7,841 bases of DNA from Deltaproteobacteria bacterium. GTDB lineage: Bacteria; Desulfobacterota; Desulfuromonadia; Geobacterales; DSM-12255. Made by a program: the position numbers and the translations under genes. The notes below the pieces were generated by a model. It searched no databases. It was not told the origin of the DNA and saw only the letters and a list, made by a program, of their open reading frames with translations. Of this stretch, positions 1 to 5,309 are shown one piece after another; the first letter of the stretch is position 1, and every line of letters starts with the position of its first letter. The stretch spans positions 1-7,841 of the forward strand of contig JAGFXN010000221.1 in the NCBI GenBank assembly GCA_017861215.1, given 5' to 3'.

Positions 1-39
1 AGAGAAAACAAACAGAGCTATAAGTAGGGATCTTCTCAT
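1..39 (-). CDS. Start of a secreted protein gene, probably ybgF/cpoB (partial)
   Basis: Only the first 13 codons are in the window, reading MRRSLLIALFVFS. Two arginines followed by a hydrophobic stretch look like the beginning of a Sec signal peptide. An ATG at 39-37 is preceded by AAAGGA (50-45) at 5 bp, which supports the start. The gene lies directly downstream of pal on the same strand. In Tol-Pal operons that position is normally held by ybgF/cpoB, a periplasmic TolA-binding, tetratricopeptide-repeat protein that coordinates Tol-Pal with peptidoglycan synthesis. That identity comes from context only, because no diagnostic domain is visible. Confidence 0.6.
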   Translation of the reverse strand, partial: MRRSLLIALFVFS

Positions 40-66
40 CTCAATCCTTTCAGAATAGTAAAAGGT

Positions 67-99
67 AACAGAAAGGAGCCGGTGCGGCTCCTTTCTGTT
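67..99 (-). terminator. Strong stem-loop between pal and the next gene
   Basis: A perfect 14-bp inverted repeat (67-80 with 86-99) encloses a 5-nt loop. It lies 17 bp past the pal stop and about 30 bp before the next start codon. On the minus strand the stem is followed by ACCTTTTAC, so the U-tract is short and displaced. It may be a partial terminator or attenuator that lowers expression of the downstream gene relative to pal, or an mRNA 3'-end stabiliser. The plus strand has no gene reading into it here. Confidence 0.6.
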
Positions 100-116
100 C
101 TACCTGCAGGTGCTGG

Positions 117-734
117 TTATTTGATAACGGCAAACTCTACCCGACGATTTTTTGCCCATGCTTCTTCATTGCTCCCCTTGTCGAGAGGGCGCTCTTTGCC
201 GTAGCTGATGATAGAAAGCTGGTCAGCCGGGACACCAAGGGTCAGGAGGTAGGTCAACGCCGCCTTGGCCCGGTTTTCACCGAGAGCAAGGTTGTACTCG
301 TCAGAGCCGCGCTCATCGCAATGGCCCTCAAGCTTGACCTTCCCCTTGTACTTTTTGAGAAGATACTCGGCATTTGCAGAAAGGATCTCCCGGGCTTGCT
401 GGCTCAGAACGTATGAATCGAAATCAAAGTTGATCATTTTAAGCTCGGGGATTACGGCTTCAAACTGCGGCTGGACTGCTGCCTTCTCAGGGGGCGCTAT
501 TTCAGCGGCAGCCCTTTCAGCGGCCGCTCTTTCGGCTGCGGCCCTTTCAGCGGCCGCTCTTTCGGCGGCCGCCCTTTCAGCGGCCGCTTTCTGCTTATCC
601 GCGTCGCTAACAGCAGAAGCCGCTTTCGTCTCAGCTATACCTTCATCAGGCTTGACCTGATCTTTTGCACAGCCGGTCATCAGAAGCAACCCAAAAGAGA
701 GCAGCAACAGAGCACCAATAAAATCCTTACGCAT
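117..734 (-). CDS. pal: Peptidoglycan-associated lipoprotein Pal
   Basis: Pal is an outer-membrane lipoprotein that binds peptidoglycan through an OmpA-like domain and is retrieved by TolB during Tol-Pal function. The 205-residue product has a charged N-terminus, a hydrophobic segment and a lipobox LMTGC, so Cys22 should be acylated. Residues 50-79 are AAAER/AAAEI repeats forming an alanine-rich charged linker, followed by a Pro-containing stretch. The OmpA domain covers about 95-205. It carries the ligand-binding motif GHCDERG (137-143), NLALGENRA (148-156) and NRRVEF near the C-terminus. Starting at GTG 737 would leave only 3 bp after AAGGAG, whereas ATG 734 has 6 bp, so ATG is chosen. The gene follows tolB after 134 bp and has its own likely promoter. 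The length is above the E. coli family member's 173 residues, mainly because of the repeat linker. Confidence 0.97.
   Translation of the reverse strand: MRKDFIGALLLLSFGLLLMTGCAKDQVKPDEGIAETKAASAVSDADKQKAAAERAAAERAAAERAAAERAAAERAAAEIAPPEKAAVQPQFEAVIPELKMINFDFDSYVLSQQAREILSANAEYLLKKYKGKVKLEGHCDERGSDEYNLALGENRAKAALTYLLTLGVPADQLSIISYGKERPLDKGSNEEAWAKNRRVEFAVIK
498..587 (-). repeat. Six tandem 15-bp units in pal (AAAER linker)
   Basis: Thirty codons encode five AAAER pentapeptides and one AAAEI. At the DNA level the 15-bp units alternate in two types, giving a 30-bp higher-order period: 511-540 and 541-570 differ at only two positions, and the period continues from 571. The octamer GCGGCCGC occurs four times, starting at 520, 550, 565 and 580. 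Such near identity suggests recent slippage or unequal exchange, and the copy number may vary between strains. Confidence 0.95.
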
Positions 735-740
735 CACAAT

Positions 741-746
741 CTCCTT
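741..746 (-). promoter_or_regulatory. Ribosome binding site of pal
   Basis: AAGGAG on the minus strand ends 6 bp before ATG 734 and 3 bp before GTG 737. This spacing decides the start in favour of the ATG. Confidence 0.8.
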
Positions 747-779
747 TCAATAGTGAACTGTAAAACAGTGTATAGATTG

Positions 780-807
780 ATTATACATGTCTTGAAACCA
801 TTTACAA
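780..807 (-). promoter_or_regulatory. Likely sigma70 promoter of pal
   Basis: On the minus strand TTGTAA (807-802) and a perfect TATAAT (785-780) are 16 bp apart, in the 134-bp gap between tolB and pal. Transcription would start near 773, giving a leader of roughly 40 nt. That leader contains a small inverted repeat, ACTGT-AAA-ACAGT on the plus strand (757-769). Upstream in the same gap are a T8 tract (minus strand, 823-816) and the palindrome TGACCGGTCA (829-838). A separate pal promoter would allow Pal to be made in excess of the motor proteins, as known from E. coli. Confidence 0.6.
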
Positions 808-868
808 CCAGGCAGAAAAAAAACTTCGTGACCGGTCAGGGCTGGCAGCTGTTGCCGGCTGGAACCCG

Positions 869-2116
869 TTACCAGCGTGATGACCATGCGGGGTGGGAGT
901 CCTTGCCGCTGCCTCTTGAGATCTTTGTTTGCCCCGAGCCGTCGGCGCGCATGGCATAAATAAATTCGCCGCCGCCGCGTTTGCTGCTGAAGACAATGAA
1001 TCTCCCGTCAGGGGACCAGCGGGGATGCTCGTTACTCCCTTCGAATGTCAGCTGCCGGTCATCGCTGCCATCAGGGTTGACAAGGTGAATCTGGAATCTG
1101 GCCCCATACTGGCGGCAGTAGGCGATTTTATCCCCTTTCGGAGACCAGCGGGGGCCTACCGTATAGCCGCCGCCGGGGATGATTCGTTTCTGGTCACTGC
1201 CGTCAACATGCATGACAAACAGCTGTGGCTTGCCGAGCCGGTCAGAAACAAAAGCGATAAATCTGCCGTCGGGTGACCATGATGGCGAAAGATCGATTGC
1301 CGTGTGTTTCGTCAACCTCGCCAGCTGTTTCCCCTCCTTGCTGATGAGGTAGATCTCGGAATTGCCGTCCTTGCTCAGCGCCAGAGCAATACGGTTCCCT
1401 TCAGGAGAGAACGCTCCGGTAATATTAATACCGGAAGACGATGAAATGCGGGCTTCCTTGCCGGTGAAAAGCTCCCGCCGGTAAAGATCAGGATTCCCCT
1501 GCTTGTATGAAGTAAAAATTATCTCCTTCCCGGAAGGAGAAAAGTCGGGATTGAGATTTATGGATCTGTTGGCGGTAAGCTTACGGACATTGAAACCGTC
1601 CCAGTCCATCAGGTAAATTTCTTTGTTCCCTGAAGAGCTTGAAACGTAGGCAAGCTTGCCGGTAAAGGGTCCGCGTTCGCCCGTCAGGACGAACAGCACC
1701 TCGTCGACAAAGGTATGCGCGGTTTTTCTCAAATCTTTCCTGGCAGCAGTGTACCGCTTGGCAAGGATCTCCCTGCCGGTGGCAACTTCATAGAAACGGT
1801 ACTCCAGAGTAATCGAGTCGGCAGACAGTTTGTAGCCTGTTTTCAACAGCATATCTGCGTCAGCTGCGGTCCCGCCTGCTGGCAGCTGGACAAGCGAGAA
1901 AAGGCCGGTCATTTCCAGATCAAGCTTGAAAATATCGGCTATCTCCGCCGCAACTTTGTCGTCGGTTTCTCCGGAAACAGGCACGGGCAGGAATATTGCC
2001 GTCCGTAACGAGCTTTTACCCGGTGCCGTAACGCGCAGGAAATCATCCTGGGAAAAGATTGCCGACGGCAGGAGAGCAACTGCGAGAATAACCGTTATGA
2101 TGATAAGTCTGTTCAC
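869..2116 (-). CDS. tolB: Tol-Pal system periplasmic protein TolB
   Basis: TolB is the periplasmic beta-propeller that binds Pal and is displaced by TolA. The 415-residue product begins with a signal peptide (about 1-22, hydrophobic IIITVILAVALL then AIFSQ). An N-terminal alpha/beta domain runs to about 150. From about 153 onward there are repeated propeller blades of the PD40 type, each with a PxWSPDG-like core: LNPDFSPSG, GAFSPEG, LSPSWSPDG, VGPRWSPKG, EHPRWSPDG and a terminal HPAWSSRW. Length matches the family (about 430 in E. coli). The start codon is GTG, preceded by AGAGG at 7 bp. Its GTGA overlaps the tolA stop by 4 bp, so translation is probably coupled to tolA. The last blade ends close to the stop, so the protein looks complete. 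Confidence 0.97.
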   Translation of the reverse strand: MNRLIIITVILAVALLPSAIFSQDDFLRVTAPGKSSLRTAIFLPVPVSGETDDKVAAEIADIFKLDLEMTGLFSLVQLPAGGTAADADMLLKTGYKLSADSITLEYRFYEVATGREILAKRYTAARKDLRKTAHTFVDEVLFVLTGERGPFTGKLAYVSSSSGNKEIYLMDWDGFNVRKLTANRSINLNPDFSPSGKEIIFTSYKQGNPDLYRRELFTGKEARISSSSGINITGAFSPEGNRIALALSKDGNSEIYLISKEGKQLARLTKHTAIDLSPSWSPDGRFIAFVSDRLGKPQLFVMHVDGSDQKRIIPGGGYTVGPRWSPKGDKIAYCRQYGARFQIHLVNPDGSDDRQLTFEGSNEHPRWSPDGRFIVFSSKRGGGEFIYAMRADGSGQTKISRGSGKDSHPAWSSRW

Positions 2117-2877
2117 TTGGTAACCTCTTGCGGGCTGAAAACGTACAGCTTGTTGAAGCCTGTCGCGGTTGGTGGCGGCGGGAAATGTACCTTCGCTTTT
2201 TCAATCGTCCTGATGACTGAGTCGTTGAAAAGCTTGTCAGCTGACGGGCGCTCCATGACGTAGCGGATCAGCTTGCCCTTGCTGTCGATATAGAGACGCA
2301 CCGCTGCTTCCGGCGATTTGCTGCGGTAAACCATGGTCGTTGCCAGTGCGTCCTTCAGTCTTGACTGGATATAGGCCCCATAATCGGACCCTTTATCGCT
2401 GCCGCTTGCCGTTGCACCGCCGGCGCCCTTTTTTTCGGCGGCTTTCTTCTGCAACGAGGCAAGCACCTCAGCCTGACGCTTCGCATCGGCATTATATTCA
2501 AGACGACTCATTTTCTGGGCAAACTCCCTCGCCTCCTCGCCCCTGTCTTCCTTGGCTGGGGCGGCTGCCGGCAATGACGCGGCAGGCACAGAGGTTTTGA
2601 CAGGAGGATTCATCGCCGGCTTGACGGCAGGGGTAAGAGGGGTTGCAGCAGCAGAAGGGGCGGCAGGGGCAGGGGCGGGCAGAGTTTCAGGCGTCCCCGG
2701 GGCAGGGTCAAGTGACGGCAGAGAGACAATATCGACATAATACGGTACGGCTTCGTGCAGCTGCGGTTTGAAGATTCCGGCGTGATTAAAGACAATGACA
2801 ACTGCCAGATGAAGCACGATTGAGAGGAGAATCATCCTCTCCGGTTGTGGATCACGGTGCCGGGCACTCTGGATCAT
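2113..2877 (-). CDS. tolA: TolA/TonB-like energy-transducing protein
   Basis: This inner-membrane protein spans the periplasm and transmits TolQR motor force to TolB-Pal. The 254-residue product has a short cytoplasmic tail, one membrane helix (about 15-31) containing the S-x3-H pattern (Ser19, His23) typical of TonB/TolA, and a Pro/Ala-rich linker at about 54-109. A charged, probably helical, segment follows at 110-150, then Gly/Ser-rich residues, and a TonB/TolA C-terminal domain at about 163-254 (YGAYIQSRL, EAAVRLYIDSKGKL, VIRTIEKAKVHFPPPP). The long alanine-rich helical domain II of E. coli TolA (421 aa) is absent, so this is a compact, TonB-like version. The position between tolR and tolB supports TolA over TonB. 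Its ATG overlaps the tolR stop (ATGA) and its stop overlaps the tolB start, which indicates tight translational coupling. Confidence 0.9.
   Translation of the reverse strand: MIQSARHRDPQPERMILLSIVLHLAVVIVFNHAGIFKPQLHEAVPYYVDIVSLPSLDPAPGTPETLPAPAPAAPSAAATPLTPAVKPAMNPPVKTSVPAASLPAAAPAKEDRGEEAREFAQKMSRLEYNADAKRQAEVLASLQKKAAEKKGAGGATASGSDKGSDYGAYIQSRLKDALATTMVYRSKSPEAAVRLYIDSKGKLIRYVMERPSADKLFNDSVIRTIEKAKVHFPPPPTATGFNKLYVFSPQEVTK
2657..2679 (+). other. Guanine-quadruplex motif in the tolA template strand
   Basis: Four G-runs of 4, 4, 4 and 3 bases are separated by loops of 5, 2 and 1 bases. This fits the canonical G3+N1-7 pattern. The motif is the complement of the Pro/Ala codons of the TolA linker, so it may be a by-product of CCC/GCC codon use. 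Confidence 0.5.
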
Positions 2878-3128
2878 TTTGCCCCTGATGGCTCCGTAAG
2901 CATCCCGAGGCGCTCTATCCCTGCCCCCTTGATTTCCGCCATAGCCCTGACCACATCACCGTAGGGCACATCGCGATCAGCTTTCAGAAAAACCTCTTTC
3001 TTGCTTCTGGAGGAAAATATCGCTGCCAGTTTCGCCTTCAGCTGGCCTGGCGGTATCTCGCTTTTGTCGATGAAGGCTCTGCCGCTGCGGTCAATCGTGA
3101 CGATAACCGGTTCATCCTTGACCTCCAT
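2874..3128 (-). CDS. tolR: TolR/ExbD periplasmic domain, 5'-truncated
   Basis: TolR normally forms, with TolQ, the proton-conducting motor: an N-terminal membrane helix with an essential Asp (Asp23 in E. coli) followed by a periplasmic domain. Here only the periplasmic domain is encoded: VIVTIDRSGRAFID (8-21), PPGQLKAKL, VFLKADRDVPYGDVVRAM (46-63), then the usual IKGAGIERLGMLTEP ending. The product is 84 residues, whereas the family is about 135-145, and no hydrophobic segment or signal peptide is present. The chosen ATG has no good ribosome binding site. A GGAGAG lies 22 bp upstream, too far to serve it. The 3' end is intact and overlaps tolA by 4 bp. This is probably a 5'-deleted gene, either a real pseudogene or a sequence or assembly loss; the visible ORF alone could not act in the membrane. 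Confidence 0.85.
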   Translation of the reverse strand: MEVKDEPVIVTIDRSGRAFIDKSEIPPGQLKAKLAAIFSSRSKKEVFLKADRDVPYGDVVRAMAEIKGAGIERLGMLTEPSGAK

Positions 3129-3158
3129 CGACTTGGCTTCGGTTAAAAAGCTCTCCGC
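3129..3158 (-). other. Remnant between tolQ stop and truncated tolR
   Basis: The 30 bp after the tolQ TAA are in frame with tolR and read AESFLTEAKS into MEVKDEP. LTEAKS resembles the segment that follows the membrane helix in TolR proteins, while GGAGAG (3156-3151) looks like the original tolR ribosome binding site. The deletion junction therefore probably lies at about 3144-3151. No ATG, GTG or TTG occurs in this frame between the tolQ stop and the ATG at 3128. Confidence 0.6.
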
Positions 3159-3833
3159 TTATTTTTTTGCAAAAGAGCGTTGGACAATATTCAGAAATTC
3201 GGTCGCAAAATTGTCCATCTCCGCAATCAAAACCTTGATCCTGGTCTGAAAGTGATTGTACCCGATGACCGCCGGAATGGCGGCGACCAGACCGATCGCT
3301 GTGGCAACCAGCGCCTCGGCAATACCCGGGGCGACTACCGCCAGCGAGGCGGACCCTGTTTCACCGATGCCCTTGAATGAGGTCATGATTCCCCAGACAG
3401 TGCCGAACAGGCCGATAAAAGGAGCAGTAGAGCCGGTAGTCGCCAGAAAGGCAAGATACTTCTCCAGGCGGGTTATTTCGGAAGTAGTTGCCCGGCGCAG
3501 GGCGCGGGCGATATTGTCAACACCGCCAAGATCGGCAGTGATGACATTGGGATCATTCGTCTCTTCAACCTTTTGCCCCAGCTTTTTCAGCTCGTTGTAC
3601 CCTTCGGTAAAGAGGATAGAAAGCGGTGAGTTGGCGAACCGGTCAATCTGGGCACTGACCGCATCAAAACGCTTTGTCTGCCAGAAAAATACCAGAAATC
3701 TCTCCGATTCCTGATTCGCTTTGCGTACCTGAATGAATTTGTAGAAAATTATCGCCCATGAAACGACTGAAAAGTAGATCAGAACTAACAGCACAAGTTT
3801 TACTATGATGCCGGTACCTGCGAAAAGAGACAA
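3159..3833 (-). CDS. tolQ: Tol-Pal motor protein TolQ (MotA/TolQ/ExbB family)
   Basis: TolQ is the polytopic inner-membrane stator subunit that, with TolR, converts proton flow into movement of TolA. The 224-residue product has three membrane segments at about 10-32, 126-152 and 170-194, with a large cytoplasmic region between the first two. The motif GLFGTVWGIMTSF holds Thr145, and ALVATAIGL holds Thr178, matching the two conserved pore-lining threonines of E. coli TolQ. The length is normal (230 in E. coli). The start codon is TTG at 3833, supported by an excellent GGAGGT (3845-3840) at 6 bp. TolQ is thus complete although its partner tolR is truncated. It is the first gene of the tol operon and has its own promoter. 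Confidence 0.96.
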   Translation of the reverse strand: MSLFAGTGIIVKLVLLVLIYFSVVSWAIIFYKFIQVRKANQESERFLVFFWQTKRFDAVSAQIDRFANSPLSILFTEGYNELKKLGQKVEETNDPNVITADLGGVDNIARALRRATTSEITRLEKYLAFLATTGSTAPFIGLFGTVWGIMTSFKGIGETGSASLAVVAPGIAEALVATAIGLVAAIPAVIGYNHFQTRIKVLIAEMDNFATEFLNIVQRSFAKK

Positions 3834-3839
3834 GGTAGT

Positions 3840-3845
3840 ACCTCC
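3840..3845 (-). promoter_or_regulatory. Ribosome binding site of tolQ
   Basis: A near-perfect GGAGGT on the minus strand lies 6 bp before a TTG codon. It is the reason for calling the unusual TTG start. Confidence 0.85.
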
Positions 3846-3874
3846 ACGAAAACATTTTCTGATAAATCCTAACT

Positions 3875-3903
3875 TAAATATTCCTCTGCAACTTGCAAGT
3901 CAA
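3875..3903 (-). promoter_or_regulatory. Likely sigma70 promoter of the tol operon
   Basis: On the minus strand TTGACT (3903-3898) and TATTTA (3880-3875) are 17 bp apart, in the 74-bp gap between the nitrilase gene and tolQ. Transcription would start near 3868, giving a leader of about 35 nt with the strong ribosome binding site. No terminator-like hairpin follows the upstream nitrilase gene, so read-through into tolQ is also possible. Confidence 0.6.
3891..3900. promoter_or_regulatory. 10-bp palindrome inside the tolQ promoter
   Basis: ACTTGCAAGT is a perfect palindrome that sits in the spacer and overlaps the -35 hexamer by 3 bp. The position is suitable for a repressor operator, but no regulator can be named and a chance palindrome of this size is not rare. 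Confidence 0.3.
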
Positions 3904-3907
3904 CTTT

Positions 3908-4687
3908 TTAATAGCATTCAGGCTTTCTGTCAGTGAAGCAGGGTATCTGCTCCCGCCATGCCGCCATCGAGGTAAAATCGAGCAGGGCAGTAATATTCCC
4001 GGGTTCATAGCCGGCTTCCGCCAGCAGTTCACCTTTCGGATCGATAATCATGCTCATGCCGAAAAAATCGAGTTTACCGACAACACCACAACAGTTGGCC
4101 GCAACCACGAACAGCTGGTTCTCGATCGCTCGGGCCCGCAGCAGGGTGCGCCAGTGCTCCTGGCGGGGCTTTGGCCATTCACCCGGCACAACCAGTATTT
4201 CTGCCCCCTCTACCGCAAGGCGGCGGGCAAGTTCGGGAAAACGGAGATCATAACAGATAAAAACCCCGACCCGGCCGACTGTCGTGTCAGTCACCAGCCA
4301 GGAATTGCCGCTGTCAAAGGAACGATCCTCCTGCATCAGGGAAAAGAGATGTATCTTGCGGTACTTGCCCCTCATTTTTCCATTGTCAAGAACATATGCC
4401 GTATTATAGACCTTGTCTGCATGCGGCTCCGGCAGAGAGCCGACGATAACCATGCCGTACTCTGCCGAAAGCTTTGCCAACTCCTCCACGAGGTCCCCGG
4501 TGCTCTCGGCAAGACGGTTCAACTCCTTGTAGGCAAAACCGGTTCCCCACATCTCGGGGAGGACGGCAAGCTGCACCCCGTCTGCGGCAAGCGTTTGCAG
4601 AGACTGCCGCACGTGCTCCAGATTCGGCCCGACTTCTCCCAGGGCAATGTTGAACTGCACGGCAGCGGCTTTTACTGAACGGGACAT
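3908..4687 (-). CDS. Carbon-nitrogen hydrolase (nitrilase superfamily), omega-amidase/YafV-like
   Basis: A cytoplasmic nitrilase-superfamily enzyme of 259 residues. The catalytic Glu-Lys-Cys triad is visible as Glu45 (AVLPEMWGTGF), Lys111 (GKYRKIHLF) and Cys145 (GVFICYDLRFPE). The glutamate-side region EDRSFDSGN, the WRTLLRARAIENQ stretch, and the terminal FTDRKPECY resemble YafV/omega-amidases, which hydrolyse 2-oxoglutaramate or 2-oxosuccinamate to the oxo acid and ammonia. The exact substrate is inferred; other Nit-type deaminated-glutathione amidases are possible. ATG 4687 is chosen over an upstream in-frame start (4756) because AAGGAG (4698-4693) lies 5 bp before it and homology begins at once with VKAAAVQFN. 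It is transcribed towards tolQ, with only 74 bp between. Confidence 0.92.
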   Translation of the reverse strand: MSRSVKAAAVQFNIALGEVGPNLEHVRQSLQTLAADGVQLAVLPEMWGTGFAYKELNRLAESTGDLVEELAKLSAEYGMVIVGSLPEPHADKVYNTAYVLDNGKMRGKYRKIHLFSLMQEDRSFDSGNSWLVTDTTVGRVGVFICYDLRFPELARRLAVEGAEILVVPGEWPKPRQEHWRTLLRARAIENQLFVVAANCCGVVGKLDFFGMSMIIDPKGELLAEAGYEPGNITALLDFTSMAAWREQIPCFTDRKPECY

Positions 4688-4692
4688 AGGAA

Positions 4693-4698
4693 CTCCTT
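4693..4698 (-). promoter_or_regulatory. Ribosome binding site of the carbon-nitrogen hydrolase
   Basis: AAGGAG on the minus strand, 5 bp before ATG 4687, fixes the start and excludes a 23-residue N-terminal extension. Confidence 0.85.
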
Positions 4699-4715
4699 GC
4701 ATGAAAAGAGCTGTC

Positions 4716-4744
4716 AGTGTAATTGAAATTGCTGTAGTATTCAA
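4716..4744 (-). promoter_or_regulatory. Possible sigma70 promoter of the carbon-nitrogen hydrolase
   Basis: On the minus strand TTGAAT (4744-4739) and TACACT (4721-4716) have 17-bp spacing, each matching four of six consensus bases. Transcription would start near 4709, about 20 nt before the start codon. No equally good plus-strand promoter was found for the divergent gene at 4960. Confidence 0.45.
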
Positions 4745-4836
4745 GCGGCAGAACAAGAACTTGTCCGTGAATAACTTTGTCGCCGCAGCGAACGGATCTG
4801 GGCCAGGGTTGCCGGTCGCAATTGAGCAAAACCGCA

Positions 4837-4855
4837 GATGCAGCCGGCCTGCATC
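4837..4855. other. Stem-loop in the divergent intergenic region
   Basis: A perfect 7-bp stem (GATGCAG with CTGCATC) closes a 5-nt loop, roughly 105 bp upstream of the coiled-coil protein gene. TTTT occurs 5 bp after it on the plus strand, too weak to call a terminator. The rest of 4688-4959 shows no further convincing gene. Confidence 0.35.
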
Positions 4856-4959
4856 GAGGATTTTGTGATCGCCCGGCCGGCAGAGATGACCTGAAGGCGT
4901 GCTGCCGCAGCATGAAGCTTCTTTACGGATACGTTCTCTATATTGACCGGAGAGATATC

Positions 4960-5307
4960 ATGGGCATTGCGTCGTTTTTTGTATCACTTGTGAAAGGCAT
5001 AACATGGGCGCAAGTTGCCAACGTGGCAATGGAGTACGGACCGGAGTTCTACCGCCAGGCAAGGGAGCGTTTCCAGCCGGAAGAGTCCCTGGCTGCCGTA
5101 GCGGAAAACATCGAGCTGCAGGAAAGAATCGCCCGTCTTGAAAAGCTCTTGCTGGAACAGGAAGGGATAATAAGAGAGCAGGCGGCAAAAACCGGGCTCC
5201 TTGAGAAGCGATGCATTGCCCTGGAAAGCCAGCTCCTGGTGCTGAAGGTAACCGCCGGCGCGCTCACCCTCGGCTGCGTGGTTCTGCTGGCAATTCTCTT
5301 CAAGTAA
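4960..5307 (+). CDS. Small coiled-coil protein with C-terminal membrane anchor, unknown function
   Basis: I do not recognise a named family. The 115-residue product starts with a mildly hydrophobic N-terminus (GIASFFVSLVKGITW), then an acidic/aromatic stretch (MEYGPEFYRQARERF, 24-38). Residues about 44-93 are rich in Glu, Leu, Ile and Arg with heptad-like spacing, indicating a coiled coil. The C-terminus (about 97-114, VTAGALTLGCVVLLAILF) is one membrane helix ending in Lys, so the protein is probably tail-anchored with the coiled coil in the cytoplasm. ATG 4960 is chosen because GGAG lies 7 bp upstream; in-frame starts at 4912 and earlier are possible but less well supported. The stop is 2 bp before hemW, so the two are surely co-transcribed. 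A link to heme or membrane delivery is only an inference. Confidence 0.8.
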   Translation: MGIASFFVSLVKGITWAQVANVAMEYGPEFYRQARERFQPEESLAAVAENIELQERIARLEKLLLEQEGIIREQAAKTGLLEKRCIALESQLLVLKVTAGALTLGCVVLLAILFK

Positions 5308-5309
5308 CG

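Noticed and set aside
265..660. Plus-strand frame of 131 codons with SAAAL repeats
   Set aside because: It is the antisense reading of the pal AAAER repeat. It has no ribosome binding site, and pal has clear homology on the other strand.
816..838. Possible tolB terminator: TGACCGGTCA palindrome followed by T8 on the minus strand
   Set aside because: The palindrome leaves only a 3-bp stem if a 4-nt loop forms, and 5 bp separate it from the T-tract. It is not a credible intrinsic terminator.
3256..3714. Plus-strand open frame of 152 codons
   Set aside because: Antisense shadow of tolQ, whose membrane segments and conserved threonines identify the real strand.
3893..4678. Plus-strand open frame of 261 codons
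   Set aside because: It covers the carbon-nitrogen hydrolase gene, whose minus-strand product has the full Glu-Lys-Cys triad. The antisense translation has no recognisable domain.
4688..4756. N-terminal extension of 23 residues on the carbon-nitrogen hydrolase
   Set aside because: AAGGAG stands 5 bp before the internal ATG at 4687, and homology starts there. The extension would also run through the likely promoter.
5211..5309. N-terminal extension of 33 residues on HemW
   Set aside because: It overlaps the upstream coiled-coil gene and lies before the conserved start of the family. GTG 5310 gives a normal-length protein.
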